From positions 1 through 52,644 of the forward strand of contig NZ_JALGRF010000018.1 of the NCBI RefSeq assembly GCF_022815725.1: a stretch of 52,644 nucleotides of DNA, written 5' to 3'. A model generated the notes under the pieces. It made no database searches, was not told where the DNA came from, and saw nothing but the letters and a program-made list of their open reading frames with translations. The position numbers and the translations under genes were made by a program. Positions 7,733 to 16,047 of this stretch are shown piece by piece (position 1 is the stretch's first letter; the number at the start of each line of letters is the position of its first letter). This DNA comes from Streptomyces sp. APSN-46.1 (GTDB lineage: Bacteria; Actinomycetota; Actinomycetes; Streptomycetales; Streptomycetaceae).

Positions 7733-8137
7733 ATGCGGGCGACTGCGCGGGTTCTGGTCTACAGCGACGACGCGGGTACCCGGGAGCAGGTGCGGCTGGC
7801 GGCCGGGCGCAGGCCGGCCGCGGACCTGCCGCCCGTGGAATTCGTGGAGTGCGCGACGCTTCCGGCGGTCCTGAGCGAATTGGACGCGGGCGGTGTCGAT
7901 GTCTGCGTGTTGGACGGCGAGGCGGTTCCGGCCGGGGGCATGGGCGTGTGCCGGCAGATCAAGGACGAGATCTTCCGGTGTCCGCCGGTGCTGCTGCTCA
8001 TGGGCCGCCCGCAGGACGCCTGGCTGGCCACGTGGAGCCGCGCGGACGCCGCGGTGACCCTTCCGGTGGACCCGGTGGAGTTCGCGGCGGCCCTGGCGGG
8101 CCTGTTGCGGGCGCGGCTGTCCTCCAACGCGGCCTGA
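7733..8137 (+). CDS. Receiver-like (CheY-fold) stand-alone protein
   Basis: This 134-residue protein resembles a lone response-regulator receiver domain: an N-terminal RVLVYSDDAGTREQVRLA strand and helix with an acidic pair, VDVCVLDGEAVPAGG at the usual phospho-acceptor strand, and VLLLMGRPQDAW where the Thr/Ser strand would be. The conserved switch Lys is not evident; the corresponding stretch reads AVTLPVDPVEF. It may therefore be a phosphorylation-independent receiver. No output domain follows. The ATG at 7733 has GGAGG five nt upstream, better than a GTG at 7721. It is divergent from ctaE and convergent with the L,D-transpeptidase gene. Confidence 0.7.
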   Translation: MRATARVLVYSDDAGTREQVRLAAGRRPAADLPPVEFVECATLPAVLSELDAGGVDVCVLDGEAVPAGGMGVCRQIKDEIFRCPPVLLLMGRPQDAWLATWSRADAAVTLPVDPVEFAAALAGLLRARLSSNAA

Positions 8138-8156
8138 GGCGGGTATTGCGGGTATT

Positions 8157-8193
8157 CCGGTGCACGGGGCCCGAAAGGGCCTCCGTGCACCGG
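8157..8193. terminator. Bidirectional terminator with GAAA tetraloop
   Basis: CCGGTGCACGG pairs with CCGTGCACCGG and GGCCC with GGGCC around a GAAA loop, with one bulged base. It sits between two convergent genes and can serve both. Confidence 0.75.
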
Positions 8194-8257
8194 TGACGGC
8201 CGTACGGGCGCCCGGACACCGCCCGGCGCCCCGAGGGCCCCGGGAGGCCCGGGGCGC

Positions 8258-9505
8258 TCAGACCTGCGGACGCAGTCGTGCCTGGTCGATCGGGCTGCGG
8301 CCCTCCTGGGTGCCCTTGAGCAGGGCGCTGCCCTGGCGCCAGTCCTTCCAGTCCAGGTTCCAGTCGCCGTAGCCGTTGCCGAAGTTGTCCATGTCCTCGC
8401 CGATGCTGTTGACCACCTTGACGATGTCGCCCTCGGTGATGTTCTCGTAGAACCAGGCGGCGTTGCCGGTGCTCATGCCGGTGCAGCCGTGGCTGACGTT
8501 CTCGTAGCCCTGGGAGCCCACGGACCACGGCGCGGCGTGCACGAATTCACCGCTCCATGTCACCTGGGTGGCGTAGTACACCGGCAGGTCGTAGTTCTCG
8601 CTGCCCCCGATGCCGACGGTGTCGCCGCGCATCCGGACGAAGTACTGCTTGCCGAGGACCACCTTGACCCCGTTGCGGGTGGAGAAGCCGGGCTTGCCGG
8701 TGGTCACCGGAATGGTGTTGATCACTTCTCCGTTGCGCTTGAACTCCATGTAGTGCCCGGAGGCGTCGGTGGTGGCCTCGACGCGGTCGCCGATCTCCAG
8801 CTTGACCGGCTTGGCCGCGGCGCCGTAGAGCGCGTTGGTGATCCTGATGCCCTCCAGGTTGCTCCGTACGGAGACAGTCGAGTGGGCGGGCCAGTACTCC
8901 TTGGGGCGGAAGTGGACCGTCTTGTCGTCGACCCAGTACCAGCTGCCCACGACTCCGGGCGGGGCGTCGACGATGAGCCCCCGTTCGACGATGGCGCGGG
9001 CGGCCTTGTCCTTGACCGGCTCGCTGAGTGTGGCCGTGAGCGGCTGTCCGACCCCGTACTTGCCCTCCTTCGGTCCCAATTCGACCTTGAGGACTCCTTT
9101 GGCCGGGGTCGTTTCGAACGTCAGTGTGCGCTGCCCCGGGGCGCCTCGCTGGTCCTCCGTGTTCACCGTGACGGTGTAGCGGGTACCCGCCGCCATCGGG
9201 ACGGTGCTGTGCCAGCGGTCCCCGGCGGCGGACAACTCGCCCGCCAGGCGGCGTTCGTGGGTGTCCACCACGGTGACGTCGGTGATCCGGCCGTCGCCGC
9301 CCTTGGCGGTGATCTCCAGGGGCCGCTTGTGGTCCACGGGGCGGCTGCCGGCGGCCTGGTTGAAGGCGACTTGATCGCCCGCGTCGTACGGGCGGGCGGA
9401 CAGCGGGTTGTCTCCGGACGACCCGCATGCGGTGGCGCCGGCCCCGAGGGACGCGACCAGCAGGGAGCAGCTGAGTACCGTCCAAAGACGCGGTGAGTGC
9501 TTCAT
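8258..9505 (-). CDS. Lipoprotein L,D-transpeptidase with Ig-like domains
   Basis: This 415-residue protein starts with a lipoprotein signal peptide ending GAGATAC, with the lipidated Cys at about 27. Ig-like beta domains follow (about 60-230). The C-terminal YkuD catalytic domain has the SHGC signature (His339, Cys341) and an upstream His in FVHAAPW (about 323). Enzymes of this type make 3-3 crosslinks in peptidoglycan, the main crosslink in many actinobacteria. It should act outside the membrane, attached by lipid. The length and layout match mycobacterial Ldt proteins. Confidence 0.93.
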   Translation of the reverse strand: MKHSPRLWTVLSCSLLVASLGAGATACGSSGDNPLSARPYDAGDQVAFNQAAGSRPVDHKRPLEITAKGGDGRITDVTVVDTHERRLAGELSAAGDRWHSTVPMAAGTRYTVTVNTEDQRGAPGQRTLTFETTPAKGVLKVELGPKEGKYGVGQPLTATLSEPVKDKAARAIVERGLIVDAPPGVVGSWYWVDDKTVHFRPKEYWPAHSTVSVRSNLEGIRITNALYGAAAKPVKLEIGDRVEATTDASGHYMEFKRNGEVINTIPVTTGKPGFSTRNGVKVVLGKQYFVRMRGDTVGIGGSENYDLPVYYATQVTWSGEFVHAAPWSVGSQGYENVSHGCTGMSTGNAAWFYENITEGDIVKVVNSIGEDMDNFGNGYGDWNLDWKDWRQGSALLKGTQEGRSPIDQARLRPQV

Positions 9506-9560
9506 GGAGCCAACGCTATGAAGGTATGACCATTACTGCGCGCGGGGTGACTGCAAACGA

Positions 9561-9597
9561 GGGGCCCGGATACCTCTGTTCGAGGTATCCGGGCCCC
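9561..9597 (-). terminator. Terminator after the ctaC-ctaD-ctaF operon
   Basis: A perfect 16-bp stem whose left arm is GGGGCCCGGATACCTC, with a TGTTC loop, lies 48 nt beyond the ctaF stop. It also separates this operon from the L,D-transpeptidase gene. Confidence 0.85.
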
Positions 9598-9644
9598 AAG
9601 TGCGCCACGCGGCGAACGCGCGATGGCTCAGCCACTAGGTGTGG

Positions 9645-10043
9645 CTACTGGTTCTGGTTCTCACCGCGGTAGTACTCGTACACCCAGCCCCACAGGCCGA
9701 TCAGGATGACGGGGAGCGAGAAGTACATGAGCCACCATCCGAAGATGACGCCCATGAAGGCGAACGCGCCACCGATGGCCAGCGAGAGCGGCTGCCAGCT
9801 GTGCGGGGAGAAGAACCCCAGCTCGCCCGCCTCGTCGGCGACGTCGGCCTCCAGGTTGTCCTGGGCCATCTCGTCCACGCGCTTGGCCGTGAAGGCCAGG
9901 TAGTAGCCGATCATGACGCTCAGGCCGAAGGCCAGGAAGAGCGCGGTGGTGCCTACGGGCTCCTTCGACCACACGCCGTACACGACGGCGATGATCAGAA
10001 TGAAGAAGGAGAGCCAGAGGAACAGCTTGCCCTGGATCTTCAC
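9645..10043 (-). CDS. ctaF: Cytochrome c oxidase subunit IV (actinobacterial type)
   Basis: This 132-residue, four-helix membrane protein is the small actinobacterial subunit IV of the aa3 oxidase. The N-terminus (MKIQGKLFLWLSFFILI) and GWVYEYYRGENQNQ at the C-terminus are characteristic. The start overlaps the ctaD stop by 4 nt, so it is translationally coupled to subunit I. Confidence 0.95.
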   Translation of the reverse strand: MKIQGKLFLWLSFFILIIAVVYGVWSKEPVGTTALFLAFGLSVMIGYYLAFTAKRVDEMAQDNLEADVADEAGELGFFSPHSWQPLSLAIGGAFAFMGVIFGWWLMYFSLPVILIGLWGWVYEYYRGENQNQ

Positions 10044-11773
10044 TTGCCGGCCTCCTTGCCACCGGTGACGGCCATGGTGCCGGCGCCGTGGTCCTCAAGA
10101 TGGTCGAGGGCCGCGATCTCCGGGTGGTGCAGGTCGAACGCCGGGGATTCGGAACGGATCCGCGGCAGGGTGAGGAAGTTGTGCCGCGGCGGCGGGCAGG
10201 ACGTCGCCCACTCCAGCGAACGGCCGTAGCCCCACGGGTCGTCGACCTCGATCTTCTTGCCGTACTTCGCCGTCTTCCAGACGTTGTACATGAACGGCAG
10301 CATCGACAGGCCCAGCAGGAACGAGCTGATCGTCGAGATGGTGTTCAGCAGGGTGAAGCCGTCGGCGGCGAGGTAGTCCGCGTAACGACGCGGCATGCCC
10401 TCGGCACCCAGCCAGTGCTGCACCAGGAACGTGCCGTGGAAGCCCACGAACAGCGTCCAGAAGGTGATCTTGCCGAGGCGTTCGTCCAGCATCTTGCCCG
10501 TGAACTTCGGCCACCAGAAGTGGAAGCCGGAGAACATCGCGAATACCACGGTGCCGAAGATGACGTAGTGGAAGTGCGCGACGACGAAGTACGAGTCGGA
10601 GACGTGGAAGTCCATCGGGGGCGAGGCCAGGATGACGCCGGTCAGACCACCGAAGGTGAAGGTGATCAGGAAGCCGACGGCCCAGAGCATCGGGGTCTCG
10701 AAGGACAGCGAGCCCTTCCACATGGTGCCGATCCAGTTGAAGAACTTCACACCGGTCGGTACCGCGATCAGGAAGGTCATGAAGGAGAAGAACGGCAGCA
10801 GCACACCGCCGGTGACGTACATGTGGTGGGCCCACACGGTCACGGAAAGGCCGGCGATCGCGATCGTCGCACCGATCAGACCGATGTAACCGAACATCGG
10901 CTTGCGGGAGAAGACCGGGATCACTTCGGAAATGATTCCGAAGAACGGCAGCGCGATGATGTACACCTCTGGGTGTCCGAAGAACCAGAAGAGGTGCTGC
11001 CACAGCAGTGCGCCGCCGTTGGACGCGTCGAACACGTGCGCACCGAACTTGCGGTCGGCCTCCAGCGCGAAGAGCGCGGCGGCCAGCACCGGGAAGGCGA
11101 GCAGGACCAGAACACCGGTCAGCAGCACGTTCCAGGTGAAGATCGGCATGCGGAACATCGTCATGCCGGGGGCGCGCATGCAGATGATCGTGGTGATGAA
11201 GTTGACCGAGCCGAGGATCGTGCCGAAGCCGGAGAAGGCCAGACCCATGATCCACATGTCGCTGCCGATGCCCGGCGAGTGGACCGCGTCGGTCAGCGGC
11301 GAGTAGGCGAACCAGCCGAAGTCGGCCGCGCCGTTCGGCGTGAGGAAGCCGGCCACCGCGATCAGCGAGCCGAAGAGGTACAGCCAGTACGCGAACATGT
11401 TCAGCCGCGGGAACGCCACGTCGGGCGCGCCGATCTGCAGCGGCATGATCCAGTTCGCGAATCCGGCGAACAGCGGCGTCGCGAACATCAGCAGCATGAT
11501 CGTGCCGTGCATCGTGAATGCCTGGTTGAACTGCTCGTTCGACATGATCTGCGTGCCCGGACGGGCCAGCTCGGCGCGCATGAAGAGCGCCATGATCCCG
11601 CCGATCATGAAGAACACGAACGAGGTGAGCAGGTACATCGTGCCGATGGTCTTGTGGTCGGTGGTGGTGAGCCACTTCACGACGACATTGCCCGGCTGCT
11701 TGCGCCGTACCGGCAGCTCGTTCTCGTACGAGTCAGCTGCGGCGGCACCCTGAGATTCGTTGAGGATGCTCAC
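10040..11773 (-). CDS. ctaD: Cytochrome c oxidase subunit I
   Basis: This 577-residue catalytic subunit carries heme a and the heme a3-CuB centre. The CuB and Tyr region WFFGHPEVYIIALP is intact, as are the heme ligands in VVAHFHYVIFG. It has twelve membrane helices. It lies between ctaC and ctaF with 4-nt overlaps at both ends, so all three are read from one message. Confidence 0.98.
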   Translation of the reverse strand: MSILNESQGAAAADSYENELPVRRKQPGNVVVKWLTTTDHKTIGTMYLLTSFVFFMIGGIMALFMRAELARPGTQIMSNEQFNQAFTMHGTIMLLMFATPLFAGFANWIMPLQIGAPDVAFPRLNMFAYWLYLFGSLIAVAGFLTPNGAADFGWFAYSPLTDAVHSPGIGSDMWIMGLAFSGFGTILGSVNFITTIICMRAPGMTMFRMPIFTWNVLLTGVLVLLAFPVLAAALFALEADRKFGAHVFDASNGGALLWQHLFWFFGHPEVYIIALPFFGIISEVIPVFSRKPMFGYIGLIGATIAIAGLSVTVWAHHMYVTGGVLLPFFSFMTFLIAVPTGVKFFNWIGTMWKGSLSFETPMLWAVGFLITFTFGGLTGVILASPPMDFHVSDSYFVVAHFHYVIFGTVVFAMFSGFHFWWPKFTGKMLDERLGKITFWTLFVGFHGTFLVQHWLGAEGMPRRYADYLAADGFTLLNTISTISSFLLGLSMLPFMYNVWKTAKYGKKIEVDDPWGYGRSLEWATSCPPPRHNFLTLPRIRSESPAFDLHHPEIAALDHLEDHGAGTMAVTGGKEAGK

Positions 11774-12741
11774 AGTTTGTTCGTCTCCGCGTTCCGGGCC
11801 GGGTCAGTCTGCTTGATGCCGGCCGGGAGGAAGCCGGTCTGCCCCTTCTCGGCCAGTTCCTTGAGGTGAGCCCGGTACTTCTCCGGCGAGACGACCTTCA
11901 CGTTGAAGAGCATCCGGGAGTGGTCGACGCCGCAGAGCTCGGCGCACTTGCCCATGAAGGTGCCTTCTTGGGACGGGATGACCTCGAAGACGTTGGTGTG
12001 GCCCGGGATGACGTCCTGCTTGAACAGGAAGGGGACCACCCAGAAGGAGTGGATGACGTCGTTCGACGACAGGATGAAGCGGACCTTCTCGCCCTTGGGC
12101 AGGTAGAGGGTCGGCCCCGGGTTGCCGGTCTGCGGGTTGCGATCGCCGGGGACGCCCTTCGTGTAGACGCCTTCGGCGCCCGCGGGGAAGTCCTTGGTGA
12201 AGCGGTCCGGGATGTTGGCGAGCTCCTTGGGAACCTCGCCGGCCTTCGGGCTCGCCGCGTCGCCATCGACGTTCTCGACGTAGTTGAAGCCCCAGCTCCA
12301 CTGGTAGCCGACCACGTTGATCGTGTGCGCCGGCTTGGAGAGTTCGAGCAGCTTCGACTCGTCACGCGCGGTGAAGTAGAAGAGCACCGAGACGATGATG
12401 AGCGGGACCACGGTGTACAGCGCCTCGATGGGCATGTTGTACCGGGTCTGCGGGGGGACCTGCACCTTCGTCCGGCTGCGCCGGTGGAAGATGACGCTCC
12501 AGATGATCAGGCCCCATACCAGGAAGCCCGTGATGAGCGCGGCCGCCCAGGATCCCTGCCACAGGGAGAGGATGCGCGGCGCCTCCTCGGTTACCGGAGT
12601 CGGCATTCCGAGGCGGGGAAAGTCTTGCCATGTATACGAGCAACCAGTGGCGGTCGCCAGGACCACGCCCGCAGTCAGCGCCTGCAGCAGCTTCCGCCGC
12701 ATCGGGCGCCGCGGCGAGCGGTCGGAGCCGTAGGGACTCAC
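11770..12741 (-). CDS. ctaC: Cytochrome c oxidase subunit II
   Basis: This 323-residue subunit accepts electrons at the binuclear CuA centre. The N-terminus is a lipoprotein-type signal (Cys at about 34 in ATATGCSY), followed by two membrane helices and a cupredoxin domain. The CuA ligands are in CAELCGVDHSRM, plus a His in VIHSFWVVPFLF. I chose the GTG at 12741, which has GGAAGG six nt upstream; an in-frame GTG at 12846 would add 35 charged residues with no ribosome site. It is the first gene of the ctaCDF operon. Confidence 0.95.
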   Translation of the reverse strand: MSPYGSDRSPRRPMRRKLLQALTAGVVLATATGCSYTWQDFPRLGMPTPVTEEAPRILSLWQGSWAAALITGFLVWGLIIWSVIFHRRSRTKVQVPPQTRYNMPIEALYTVVPLIIVSVLFYFTARDESKLLELSKPAHTINVVGYQWSWGFNYVENVDGDAASPKAGEVPKELANIPDRFTKDFPAGAEGVYTKGVPGDRNPQTGNPGPTLYLPKGEKVRFILSSNDVIHSFWVVPFLFKQDVIPGHTNVFEVIPSQEGTFMGKCAELCGVDHSRMLFNVKVVSPEKYRAHLKELAEKGQTGFLPAGIKQTDPARNAETNKL

Positions 12742-13012
12742 GTAGCGCCTTCCCGAGAGTCTCGGCCCGCGCGGCCGGCCGCGGCCGTATTCGGGTCGGT
12801 CGCCGGCCCTGACGCAGGCAGGGGTTTGGATGTTTATGCGGACCAAACCCTACTGGACGCTATTTGGGGTCGCGCGGGGAGGGTGCCCAACGCGCCGCTA
12901 CTGCCCCCGAAGGGATGGATCCGCCGTACGGGGGACGGTCCATCCGGCCCTGAATGGCCGACTCCGGACGGCTTCTGACGGCCCCTGACCTCGGATGGTA
13001 CGGGCCTGCGGC

Positions 13013-13018
13013 TAGCGT
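13013..13018 (+). promoter_or_regulatory. -10 box for a leaderless cysteine desulfurase-TusA message
   Basis: TAGCGT ends 6 nt before the ATG at 13025, so the predicted transcription start coincides with the start codon. There is no Shine-Dalgarno sequence. The rest of 12742-13012 is a divergent promoter region for ctaC and this gene. On the minus strand it holds TAGGGT near 12850, a possible -10 for ctaC. Confidence 0.5.
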
Positions 13019-13024
13019 GGCCGA

Positions 13025-14422
13025 ATGCCGTACTTCGACACCGCGTCCGCCGCCCCGTTGCACCCCGTGGCCCGGCAGGCGCTGCAGGCCGCCCTGGACG
13101 AGGGCTGGGCGGACCCGGCCCGGCTCTACCGGGAGGGGCGCCGGGCCAGGCTGCTGCTGGACGCCGCGCGGGAGGCGGCGGCCGAGGCGGTGGGCTGTCG
13201 CCCGGACGAGCTCGTGTTCACTCCTTCGGGGACGCACGCGGTTCACTCGGGCATCGCGGGAGCGCTCGCCGGGCGCCGGCGCATCGGCGGACATCTGGTC
13301 GTATCGGCGGTTGAACACAGTTCCGTACTGCACGCGGCGCAGACCCACGCGGCGGCCGGGGGTTCGGTCACCGAGGTCCCGGTGGCCCGTACGGGGGCGG
13401 TCGAGCCCGACGCGTACGCGGCCGCGCTGACCCCGGGCACGGCGCTGGCGTGCCTCCAGTCCGCCAACCACGAGGTGGGCACGGTCCAGCCGGTGGCCGA
13501 GGTGGCCGAGGCCTGCGGGGCGGCCGGGGTGCCCCTGCTGGTCGACGCGGCGCAGTCGCTGGGCTGGGGGCCGGTGGAGGCGGCCTGGTCGGTTCTGGTG
13601 GGCAGCGCGCACAAATGGGGCGGCCCGCCCGGGGTAGGCCTGCTGGCGGTGCGCAAGGGCGTCCGCTTCTCACCCCAAGGCCCCGCGGACGAACGGGAGT
13701 CGGGCCGCTCCCCCGGCTTCGGGAACCTCCCGGCGATCGTCGCGGCGGCCGCCTCGCTGCGGGCCGTACGGGCCGAGGCGGACGCGGAGGCGGCCCGCCT
13801 GCGGGTGCTGGTGGACCGGATCCGTCGGCGGGTGGCCCGGCTGGTGCCGGATGTGGAGGTGGTCGGCGACGCGGAGCGGCGGCTGCCGCACCTGGTCACC
13901 TTCTCCTGCCTGTACGTGGACGGGGAGACCCTGCTGCACGAGTTGGACCGGGCGGGGTACTCGGTGTCTTCGGGCTCGTCCTGTACGAGTTCCACCCTGA
14001 CCCCGAGTCATGTGCTGCGGGCGATGGGTGTCCTGTCGGAGGGAAACGTCCGGGTCTCGCTCCCGGCCGGGACCACGGCCGAGGAGGTCAACGGGTTCCT
14101 GGAGGTGCTGCCGGGGGTGGTGGCGCGGGTGCGGGCCGAACTGGGCGTGGCGGAGCCGGCCGCGGTGGTGCCGGGGGCGGGGGCGGAGACGGAGTCGGAG
14201 GCCCTGGAGATCGACGCCCTCGGGCTGCGGTGCCCGCAGCCGGTGATCGAGCTGGCGCGGGTCATCGACCGGGTGCCGGTGGGCGGGACCGTGACCGTCG
14301 TGTCGGACGACGAGGTCGCCCGGCTGGACATCCCGGCGTGGTGCGTGATGCGGGGCCACGCGTACCTGGGCGAGGCCGCGCGCCCGGCGGGCGTGGCGTA
14401 CACGGTCCGCCGACTGCTCTGA
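13025..14422 (+). CDS. Cysteine desulfurase - TusA sulfurtransferase fusion
   Basis: This 465-residue protein has two parts. Residues 1-370 form a class V PLP enzyme: Asp174 in LLVDAAQ, PLP Lys197 in SAHKWGG, and the sulfur-accepting Cys320 in SSGSSCTSS. Residues 395-465 form a TusA/SirA domain with its sulfur-carrying Cys403 in LGLRCPQPVIEL. A desulfurase normally passes persulfide to a separate TusA for thiolation of tRNA or cofactors. Here donor and acceptor are one chain joined by an Ala/Glu-rich linker. The message is probably leaderless. It is divergent from ctaC. Confidence 0.93.
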   Translation: MPYFDTASAAPLHPVARQALQAALDEGWADPARLYREGRRARLLLDAAREAAAEAVGCRPDELVFTPSGTHAVHSGIAGALAGRRRIGGHLVVSAVEHSSVLHAAQTHAAAGGSVTEVPVARTGAVEPDAYAAALTPGTALACLQSANHEVGTVQPVAEVAEACGAAGVPLLVDAAQSLGWGPVEAAWSVLVGSAHKWGGPPGVGLLAVRKGVRFSPQGPADERESGRSPGFGNLPAIVAAAASLRAVRAEADAEAARLRVLVDRIRRRVARLVPDVEVVGDAERRLPHLVTFSCLYVDGETLLHELDRAGYSVSSGSSCTSSTLTPSHVLRAMGVLSEGNVRVSLPAGTTAEEVNGFLEVLPGVVARVRAELGVAEPAAVVPGAGAETESEALEIDALGLRCPQPVIELARVIDRVPVGGTVTVVSDDEVARLDIPAWCVMRGHAYLGEAARPAGVAYTVRRLL

Positions 14423-14470
14423 TCCTCCGGCCGGGCGCCGGGCCCGCCCGGACCGCCCGGGCCCCAGCCG

Positions 14471-14500
14471 GACCCCGCCCGGCGGTGACCGGGCGGGGTC
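14471..14500. terminator. Terminator between convergent genes
   Basis: GACCCCGCCCGG and CCGGGCGGGGTC form a perfect 12-bp stem with a CGGTGA loop, about 50 nt after the desulfurase-TusA stop. Confidence 0.75.
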
Positions 14501-14512
14501 GGGGTGGCGACC

Positions 14513-14638
14513 CGAGGCGGCCGCCACGCGGGGCGGCCGCCACGCGGGGTGGGCTCTCGCGGGGCGGCCGCCATGCGAGGTGGCCGCTATGCGAGGCGGC
14601 CGCCATGCGGGGTGGGCTCTCGCGGGGTGGGCGCTATG
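14513..14638. repeat. Tandem array of eight 15/16-bp GC-rich units
   Basis: Units start at 14513, 14529, 14545, 14560, 14576, 14592, 14608 and 14623. The consensus is CGRGGYGGCCGCCAYG, with two 15-bp variants CGGGGTGGGCTCTCG. A degenerate ninth copy runs into the 3' end of the kinase gene, so the kinase C-terminus (RAHLA-stop) is encoded by repeat-like sequence. Many units contain the NotI-type palindrome GCGGCCGC, so the transcript could fold into many alternative hairpins. Confidence 0.85.
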
Positions 14639-15608
14639 CGAGGTGGGCGCGGACGTCGGCGGCCGCGGACTCGCCGTACGCCTTCGTGAAGCGCTCCATG
14701 AAGTGCGCCCGGGCCAGGGTGTACTCCTGGGTGCCCAGGGTCTCGATGACCAGCGTCGCGAGCATGCAGCCCAGCTGCGCCGCCCGCTCCAGGCCGACGC
14801 CCCAGCCGAGGCCCGTGAGGAACCCGGCGCGGAACGCGTCGCCGACGCCCGTCGGGTCCACCTTCGCGGTCTCCTCGGGGCAGCCCACGGTGATCGGCTC
14901 CTCGCCGATCCGCTCGATCCGGACTCCGCGCGAGCCCAGGGTCGTGACCCGAGTGCCGACCTTGGCCAGGATCTCCTCGTCGCTCCAGCCGGACTTCGAC
15001 TCGATGAGCCCCTTCTCGTACTCGTTCGAGAAGAGGTACGTCGCGCCCTCCATCAGGGTGCGGATGTTCTCGCCGTCCATCCGGGCGATCTGCTGCGAGA
15101 AGTCGGCGGCGAAGGGGATCCCCCGGGACCGGCACTCCTCGGTGTGGCGGAGCATCGCCTCGGGGTCGTCGGCGCCGATCAGGACGAGGTCCAGCCCGCC
15201 CACCCGGTCGGCGACGGACTTCAGCTCGATCAGCCGGGCCTCGCTCATCGCGCCCGTGTAGAAGGAGCCGATCTGGTTGTGGTCGGCGTCCGTGGTGCAC
15301 ACGAAGCGCGCGGTGTGCAGTACCTCGGAGATCCGGACGGACTTGGTGTCGACACCGTGCCGGTCCAGCCAGGCCCGGTACTCGTCGAAGTCGGAGCCGG
15401 CGGCGCCGACGAGGACCGGGCGGATGCCGAGCTGCCCCATTCCGAAGCAGATGTTCGGGCCCACACCGCCCCTGCGGACGTCGAGGTTGTCGACAAGGAA
15501 GGAGAGGGAGACCGTGTGCAGCTGGTCCGCGACCAGCTGGTCGGCGAAACGGCCGGGGAAGGTCATGAGGTGGTCGGTGGCGATGGAGCCGGTGACTGCG
15601 ATACGCAC
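14634..15608 (-). CDS. PfkB-family carbohydrate / nucleoside kinase
   Basis: This 324-residue kinase has the ribokinase fold. The N-terminal MRIAVTGSIATDHLM strand and the glycine-rich RRGGVGPNICFGMGQLG segment are present. The C-terminal PfkB signature DPTGVGDAFRAGFLTG holds the catalytic Asp. Length and motifs best fit adenosine-kinase-like members of the family; the substrate cannot be told from sequence alone. It is transcribed alone on the minus strand. The stop codon lies inside the tandem array at 14513-14638. Confidence 0.9.
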   Translation of the reverse strand: MRIAVTGSIATDHLMTFPGRFADQLVADQLHTVSLSFLVDNLDVRRGGVGPNICFGMGQLGIRPVLVGAAGSDFDEYRAWLDRHGVDTKSVRISEVLHTARFVCTTDADHNQIGSFYTGAMSEARLIELKSVADRVGGLDLVLIGADDPEAMLRHTEECRSRGIPFAADFSQQIARMDGENIRTLMEGATYLFSNEYEKGLIESKSGWSDEEILAKVGTRVTTLGSRGVRIERIGEEPITVGCPEETAKVDPTGVGDAFRAGFLTGLGWGVGLERAAQLGCMLATLVIETLGTQEYTLARAHFMERFTKAYGESAAADVRAHLA

Positions 15609-15740
15609 GGCGTGGACGCTCCTGCGAAAGGCGGCATGCTGACAGTCAAAACTACCTGCTTACAGCATGGAATCCGACCGGATGAAACTACCCCGTAGTA
15701 GCTCTTTCTTCGTGCCCGGCCCGGTGCCTACGGTGCCTCC

Positions 15741-15965
15741 ATGACCTACACGGATGATTTCGGGTATGCCGAGCACGCCGAGTACGCCTCCGACGGGCGG
15801 TCCGATTTCGCGCGACTGCTGGGGGATTGCGCCCGGATGGCCCCGCACTGGGCGGTCCCGGCCGGGCCCCGGCCGGACCGGGTCGCGCCCTCGCAGATCC
15901 ACGGGATCAGTGTCCCGCCCGCCTCGGCCCGGCTGATCGCCGCCACGGCCGAGTACGGCGTGTAA
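15741..15965 (+). CDS. Small protein of unknown function
   Basis: A 74-residue open frame with an acidic, aromatic N-terminus (MTYTDDFGYAEHAEYAS) and no membrane segment or motif I recognise. In its favour, TACGGT ends 6 nt before the ATG, the leaderless arrangement seen at several real genes here, and third positions are G/C-rich. It is divergent from the kinase and 82 nt upstream of the next gene. Confidence 0.55.
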   Translation: MTYTDDFGYAEHAEYASDGRSDFARLLGDCARMAPHWAVPAGPRPDRVAPSQIHGISVPPASARLIAATAEYGV

Positions 15966-16047
15966 ACGGGGAACCGGTTGCGCGTCTGTTCCGTCACACC
16001 CGCATCAAGCACGACGCGACCAGCGGGACGGGCGAAGGAGCGATGCG

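Noticed and set aside
14513..14638. Short-unit array considered as CRISPR or replication iterons
   Set aside because: 15/16-bp units with no spacers, no cas genes, and no replication gene nearby.
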